A DNA stretch of 26,542 bases from Acetobacteraceae bacterium (GTDB lineage Bacteria > Pseudomonadota > Alphaproteobacteria > Acetobacterales > Acetobacteraceae). The stretch's first letter is position 1. Every line of letters begins with the position of its first letter. The stretch lies in contig JAIYAI010000119.1 in the NCBI GenBank assembly GCA_027489135.1, positions 1-26,542 on the forward strand, given 5' to 3'. Made by a program: the position numbers and the translations under genes. Positions 23,139 through 26,542 of this stretch are shown piece by piece. A model generated the notes under the pieces. That model saw nothing but the letters and a program-made list of their open reading frames with translations, was not told where the DNA came from and did no database searches.

Positions 23139-23353
23139 TCGAGGACCAGGTCGGAGCGCACGGGCACGCCGATGGGCACGGCCGCGCGCTGAACCATCGG
23201 CAGCGAGACGCCTGCCCCGAAGAGTTCCGCCGCCAGCTGCGCGGTCAGCCAGCCGATGCGCGCCGGCGCGCGGGCTGGCCGTGCCGCCACGCGGGGGATG
23301 CGCGCGGCCAGGCCGGTCCCGTGCGTCGCGGTCAGGAGCGTCCGCCGGTCCAA
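23135..23353 (-). CDS. Miniature ABC_sub_bind-like gene, probable internal-deletion remnant
   Basis: A 72-residue frame with a TTG start and a perfect AAGGAGG at 23360-23366, six bases upstream. It begins MDRRTLLTATHGTGLAARIPR, a twin-arginine-like signal, followed by ARAPARIGWLTAQ, which resembles the first mature strand of PF04392-type substrate-binding proteins. It continues directly with LAAELFGAGVSLPMVQRAAVPIGVPVRSDLVLE, which does not form the rest of such a domain (intact members have about 320 residues). The simplest reading is an in-frame internal deletion that kept the start and the stop. The stop overlaps the kinase ATG, so the frame may be kept for translational coupling. It could also be a genuine small exported protein. 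Confidence 0.5.
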   Translation of the reverse strand: MDRRTLLTATHGTGLAARIPRVAARPARAPARIGWLTAQLAAELFGAGVSLPMVQRAAVPIGVPVRSDLVLE

Positions 23354-23359
23354 CACTGG

Positions 23360-23366
23360 CCTCCTT
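23360..23366 (-). promoter_or_regulatory. Perfect Shine-Dalgarno that decides a TTG start
   Basis: AAGGAGG on the minus strand, six bases before TTG at 23353. It is the strongest ribosome site in the window, and it fixes the start of the miniature gene that is coupled to the histidine kinase. Confidence 0.7.
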
Positions 23367-23502
23367 CGTTGCCGCATCCTGCCACGATCCTCCGCGCGAG
23401 GCATCCGGATCATTCCTGCACCTCGTTGGCACGGGCCAGCGGCGCCGGCGACCGCGTGACGAGATCGGCGACCAGGGGCAGCAGGCAGGGCGCGGCGAAG
23501 GA

Positions 23503-24486
23503 TCACTCGATCACCTCGTCGGCGCGGGCGACGATGGCCGCCGGCACGGAGAGGCCGAGCCGGCGGGCGGTGGCGAGGTTGACGATGAACTCGAAGGTCG
23601 TCGGCAACTGCACCGGCAGGTCGCCGGGCTTCTCGCCGCGCAGGATGCGCACGACATAGCCGGCGGCGCGGCGGAACAGGTCGGGCAGGCTCGCGCCGTA
23701 GCTGAACAGCGCACCGGTGCGGGCGAAGACCGCCTGCTCAGCAATGACGGCGGTGCCCTGACCGAGGGCGAGGCGGTTGATCTCCGGGGCCAGGGTCGAG
23801 GTCAGGAAGTCGCGCACCACGATGAGCGCCGGCGCGCCGGCGGCGGGCAGGGTGCGCATCTGCTCCGCCAGCGCCGCGGGATCGGCCGTGCGGACGGGCA
23901 ACGGCACGACGCGGAGGCCGCGCGCCCGTACGACCGCGGCCGTCTGCGCGCCCCAGGCGTCGAAGGTCGGGTCGCTCGCGTTGTGCATGACGCCGATCGC
24001 CGCGAGGCCTGGCATCGTCTCCAGCAGGAATTCGAGCCGCTTGGCCGACATCTCCTCGCCGAAGGAGGCGAAGCCGGTCACCGAGCCACCGGGCCGGGCC
24101 AGGCTGGCGAAGAGCTCCGGGTCGCTGTCGACCGGTGGCAGGCCGACGGCCACCAGCGGCGTCGGCGTCGCGCGTCGCACCGCGCGCGCCGCGGCCGGGC
24201 CCGGCGTCACGATGACATCGGCGGGCACGGCAATGAGCTCGCGGATGATGGCCGATGCACGGTCCATGTCGCCGCCGGCGTGGCGGCTCACCAGGATGTA
24301 GGTCTGCCGCTCGACCTGGCCCTGGGCGCGCATGCCCTCGCGCAGCGCGTCCAGGGTCAGCCGGTCTCCCGCCTCCGAGGCGAAGCCGAGATAGGCGACG
24401 ACCGGCAGGCGGCGGGGGGTCTGCGCCAGGGCACCGGGCGGGGTGAGCGCAACCGGCAGTTGCAGCAACGCGCGGCGGCGGATCAT
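23503..24486 (-). CDS. ABC-type substrate-binding protein (PF04392 ABC_sub_bind family)
   Basis: A 327-residue exported protein. Residues 1-21 form a signal peptide (MIRRR, hydrophobic core, PGALA). The mature part shows the family pattern: RLPVVAYLGFASE at the start, LREGMRAQGQVE, ADVIVTPGPAAARAVRRAT, PLVAVGLPPVDSD, GGSVTGFASF, the AIGVMHNASDP strand, and the C-terminal DLFRRAAGYVVRILRGEKPGDLPVQLPTTFEFIVNLATARRLGLSVPA ending ADEVIE. Such proteins often lie near sensor kinases and may present ligands to them, as the gene order here suggests (inference). An upstream ATG at 24549 would put 21 charged residues before the signal and is rejected. No permease or ATPase genes are in the window. A 31-codon frame, including its stop codon, continues in phase after its stop. 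Confidence 0.9.
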   Translation of the reverse strand: MIRRRALLQLPVALTPPGALAQTPRRLPVVAYLGFASEAGDRLTLDALREGMRAQGQVERQTYILVSRHAGGDMDRASAIIRELIAVPADVIVTPGPAAARAVRRATPTPLVAVGLPPVDSDPELFASLARPGGSVTGFASFGEEMSAKRLEFLLETMPGLAAIGVMHNASDPTFDAWGAQTAAVVRARGLRVVPLPVRTADPAALAEQMRTLPAAGAPALIVVRDFLTSTLAPEINRLALGQGTAVIAEQAVFARTGALFSYGASLPDLFRRAAGYVVRILRGEKPGDLPVQLPTTFEFIVNLATARRLGLSVPAAIVARADEVIE

Positions 24487-24912
24487 CCGATCACTGCGTC
24501 GGTGCTCGGGAGACAGCGGAGCGCTACCACGCCGCCTCGGTTCCGGCATCGCCGCCCGTACGGATCACGTCCACGCCCTGCCCCTTTCCATGGCCAGGCC
24601 AGGCGAGCGCCCTGCGGAACACGCCATGGTGCGGCGCGGCCCGCAGGCCGGCATGCCGTGGTGGGGCCACCGTCGGTGTCAGCCCGGGCAGCGGGCACGA
24701 GGAGCCTGCGGGGGACCATCAGGTGCGCAACACCGCAGAGTTGCATCCGTCTCTCCAGGCGCCCGAGACAAGCCGCAAGGAACTGGCCGCGCCCGGCGCA
24801 GGGCCGGCTGGCGACGTTAGTCGATCGTGATGCTGTTCACCAGAATGACCGAGCGGGCCGAGTTACGGCATGGGAAGGCCGCACGCAGTCGGAGCACGCA
24901 GCGGCGCGGAGG
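24487..24912. other. Non-coding or decayed spacer
   Basis: No open frame on either strand has recognisable content. The two longest (24443-24820 plus, 24483-24746 minus) are Arg/Gly/Ala-rich and lack ribosome sites. The promoter of the substrate-binding protein operon should lie at its left end, but I see no clear -35/-10. The right end leads into the SDR fragment and may hold its lost N-terminal part. Confidence 0.5.
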
Positions 24913-25275
24913 AACAGCCGCGTCGCGGAACATGTGCGGGATGTGCGAGCCACCACCGATCGGCTCGGTGCCTGCCGGTTCGGATCATGAACCTGGCGCT
25001 TCCCGATGCGGCGGAGCGTGTCGCGGCGGGGCTGGCCGGCTCGCCCGACATCCTGGCGAATGCCGCCGGCGTGAACCTGCGCCACCCGTTCGATTCTGTC
25101 GCCGCGATGCCTTCGACCTGCACATCGCGCTGCATCTGCGCGCGCCCTTCCTGCGGACGCGGAAACTCGCGCCCGCGATGGCTGGTCCGCGGCCGGCGCC
25201 GCGTGGTCGACATCGCCTCGCTGCCGTGCGCCCGTGCCTTCCGCGACAGCGCGCCCCATGGCGCGGGCGGCGCAT
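24913..25275 (+). pseudogene. Frameshifted SDR (short-chain dehydrogenase) fragment
   Basis: SDR-like sequence scattered over two frames. NSRVAEHVRDVRAT and GACRF (frame of 24913) shift near 24985 to LALPDAAERVAAGLAGSPDILANAAGVNLRHPF, which contains the NAAG motif. A shift near 25107 gives DAFDLHIALHLRAPFLRTRKLAPAMAG, and a third near 25198 gives RRVVDIASL and RAFRDSAPHGAGG, where the active-site Tyr of the YGAGK motif reads His. The N-terminal cofactor loop and everything after the active site are missing. This is a dead gene with at least three frameshifts. It is not a copy of the intact SDR at 4806-5561, which has a different sequence. Confidence 0.7.
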
Positions 25276-25477
25276 TGCCGCGCACGCGGCATGCAGGTGA
25301 TCCATGTCTGGTGCGTCCGGCATGCCGATCGCCGTGACAAGACCCTGAACGCGCTGCTCTTCGAGGGCTGCGTGGACGCCAACGCGCTGGTCGAGGGCGG
25401 TCGGGGCGCCGAGCCCGTGCCGGGGCTCGAGGCGCAGGCCGGCGACCATGTGATCCGCGCGATCGCGTCGTGGTGGC
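25272..25477 (+). pseudogene. Isochorismatase-like hydrolase fragment
   Basis: AHCRARGMQVIHVWCVRHADRRDKTLNALLFEGCVDANALVEG, then GRGAEPVPGLEAQAGDHVIR, matches the middle of isochorismatase-like hydrolases (the VIHV strand, the LVEGxxGAEPVPGL loop and the GDHVI segment before the catalytic Lys). The N-terminal Asp motif and the C-terminal Cys motif are absent, and the frame afterwards carries no family signal. It begins where the SDR fragment ends, as if a deletion fused two neighbouring genes. It differs from the intact enzyme at 3110-3805. Confidence 0.6.
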
Positions 25478-25747
25478 GACCGCGGCTGCAGGATCGGCAG
25501 GACCGGCTGTTGGCGCGGATCTTGGCCGCGCCGAGCATCACCGCCCGGCGCCGCCGTCCCGCCGGGCGTTGCCTGCCCCTGCGCGCGACGCGGCGGCACC
25601 GGCGCCGGAACGCATGCGCTCGCGGCGGTCGGCTGCCAGGGCCGTGGCGATGCCGGCCGATGGCGGGCAACCAGCGCCCAGCTGGCGTGGCGCGGTGGGC
25701 AGCGATGCCCTAACTCCCGCCGACGATCACCGAAGCAGGGCAGGTCG
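25478..25747. other. Spacer between the hydrolase fragment and the terminal membrane gene
   Basis: 270 bases with no recognisable gene. The plus frame continuing from the hydrolase fragment is Arg-rich and motif-free until it stops at 25713. The promoter of the following membrane protein gene is expected here but is not evident. Confidence 0.45.
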
Positions 25748-26542
25748 GTGCAGCGCCTGACACCCACCATTGCGATCCTGGCTCTCGGCCTGGCTGTTGC
25801 CACCGCGGCGATGAACGCCCCCGCCTTCCTGGGCTTCGCCGTCCATGCCGACACGCTCTACCCCGCGCTGCTCGTCGCCGATCTCCGCGCCGATCCCGCC
25901 GCCCTGTTCCGCTTCCGCCCCTCCCGCGTGCCGAGCTTCATCCCCGATGTCGCCCTCGCCGCGCTGATCGATGCCGTCACGGGAAGCTGGCGCCTCGCCT
26001 TCTGGGGCTATGGCGCCCTGGCCTTCGCGCTGCTCGCCCTGCTCGGCGGGTGGGTCGGGCGCGCGGTCTTCGGCCCCCTGGCGCGTGGCGCCGGCGTCTG
26101 GCTCGCACTGATCCTGGCCGTGCTGGTTGTGCTCGGCCTGCTGCAGCAGGCGTATGTCGCCGCCGCGGTGCCGGGCGCCGACCTGCCGGCCAGCCTGCAT
26201 CTGATGCTGCTGATGCCGGTCTGGCAAAGCGGCGCCTTCATCGCCGGGCTCGGCGTACTGTGCCTGACCTGGCGGTCGGTCCAGCACCAGGGCTGGACGC
26301 GCTTGCTGGCGCTCGGCCTCGTCACCCTGGTCGCCACCGCGTCCAACACCATCGTCGTGGCGCATGCCGTGCTGCCGGGGCTGATCGCGCTGGCGGAGAC
26401 GGCGCGGCGCGGCACGCTGCCCTGGCGCGGCGCGGCGGCGATCGGGGCGATGCTCGGGCTGGCCGCGGCGGCGGGCTTCGCCCTGGGCGCGGCGACCGGG
26501 CGCGCACCGCTGCCCGCCGGCCCCGGCGGTGGCCTTCCCGCC
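25748..26542 (+). CDS. Multi-pass membrane protein of unknown function, 3' end cut by the window
   Basis: An uninterrupted 265-codon frame from GTG at 25748 to the window end. It reads as a hydrophobic protein with about six membrane segments: 6-27 (signal-anchor-like), about 82-105, 114-136, 146-168, 177-205 and 220-243. A conserved-looking polar segment lies between the first two (HADTLYPALLVADLRADP, then FRFRPSRVPSFIPD). The alternation of helices and short polar loops, and strong third-position GC, argue that it is coding. I do not recognise the family; a polyprenyl-sugar or lipid-related membrane enzyme is possible but not shown. GTG at 25748 is preceded by a weak AGG. An internal ATG at 25811 would remove the first helix. 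Confidence 0.7.
   Translation, partial: MQRLTPTIAILALGLAVATAAMNAPAFLGFAVHADTLYPALLVADLRADPAALFRFRPSRVPSFIPDVALAALIDAVTGSWRLAFWGYGALAFALLALLGGWVGRAVFGPLARGAGVWLALILAVLVVLGLLQQAYVAAAVPGADLPASLHLMLLMPVWQSGAFIAGLGVLCLTWRSVQHQGWTRLLALGLVTLVATASNTIVVAHAVLPGLIALAETARRGTLPWRGAAAIGAMLGLAAAAGFALGAATGRAPLPAGPGGGLPA

Overview
The window is very GC-rich (roughly 70% by eye) and gene-dense. Its gene content fits an alphaproteobacterium of the Acetobacteraceae type (Roseomonas-like): a Bug/TctC periplasmic binding protein, an SDR and acyl-CoA dehydrogenase catabolic set, a DUF2076 protein, and a tRNA-Ile(CAU) without an encoded CCA end. This placement is inference from gene content, not a database result. 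I see no CRISPR array, insertion sequence, prophage or rRNA.

Layout. (1) 1-2988, minus strand: an SDR-DoxX fusion, a DUF2269 membrane protein and the N-terminal two thirds of the ABC-F factor EttA. (2) 3110-9466: an isochorismatase-like hydrolase (plus), then a minus-strand catabolic set (acyl-CoA dehydrogenase, SDR, Bug protein), a D-2-hydroxyacid dehydrogenase (plus) and an LLM-type flavin monooxygenase (minus). The last two genes converge on a strong imperfect palindrome. (3) 9581-11865: a META-domain secreted protein, tRNA-Ile(CAU) on minus, a CoA-binding protein, and a DUF2076 protein closed by a clear intrinsic terminator. (4) 11917-16469, plus: a LysR regulator, a small protein that looks like a beta-grasp (ubiquitin/MoaD-like) fold, and a 1086-residue DUF4132 protein. 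(5) 16470-18332, minus: a three-gene set resembling E. coli yjfL-yjfM-yjfC (DUF350, a glutathionylspermidine synthase-like ATP-grasp ligase, a Ser/Gly-rich secreted protein). (6) 18451-20346, plus: an MFS transporter followed in the same frame, across one TAG codon, by a TRIC-type channel whose only usable upstream start is CTG. (7) 20663-24486, minus: an ABC-type substrate-binding protein, a short TTG-initiated remnant of a second such protein, a Cache-HAMP histidine kinase and a CheY-like regulator, several joined by ATGA/GTGA overlaps. (8) 24487-25747: a decayed stretch with frameshifted SDR and isochorismatase fragments. (9) 25748-end, plus: an unrecognised multi-pass membrane protein running off the window.

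The best candidate for an under-described system is the small beta-grasp-like protein plus DUF4132 pair under a LysR gene, facing the YjfL/M/C-like operon with no base between their stop codons. The most unusual local arrangements are the in-frame TAG/CTG junction at 19690-19698 and the miniaturised substrate-binding gene coupled to the histidine kinase.
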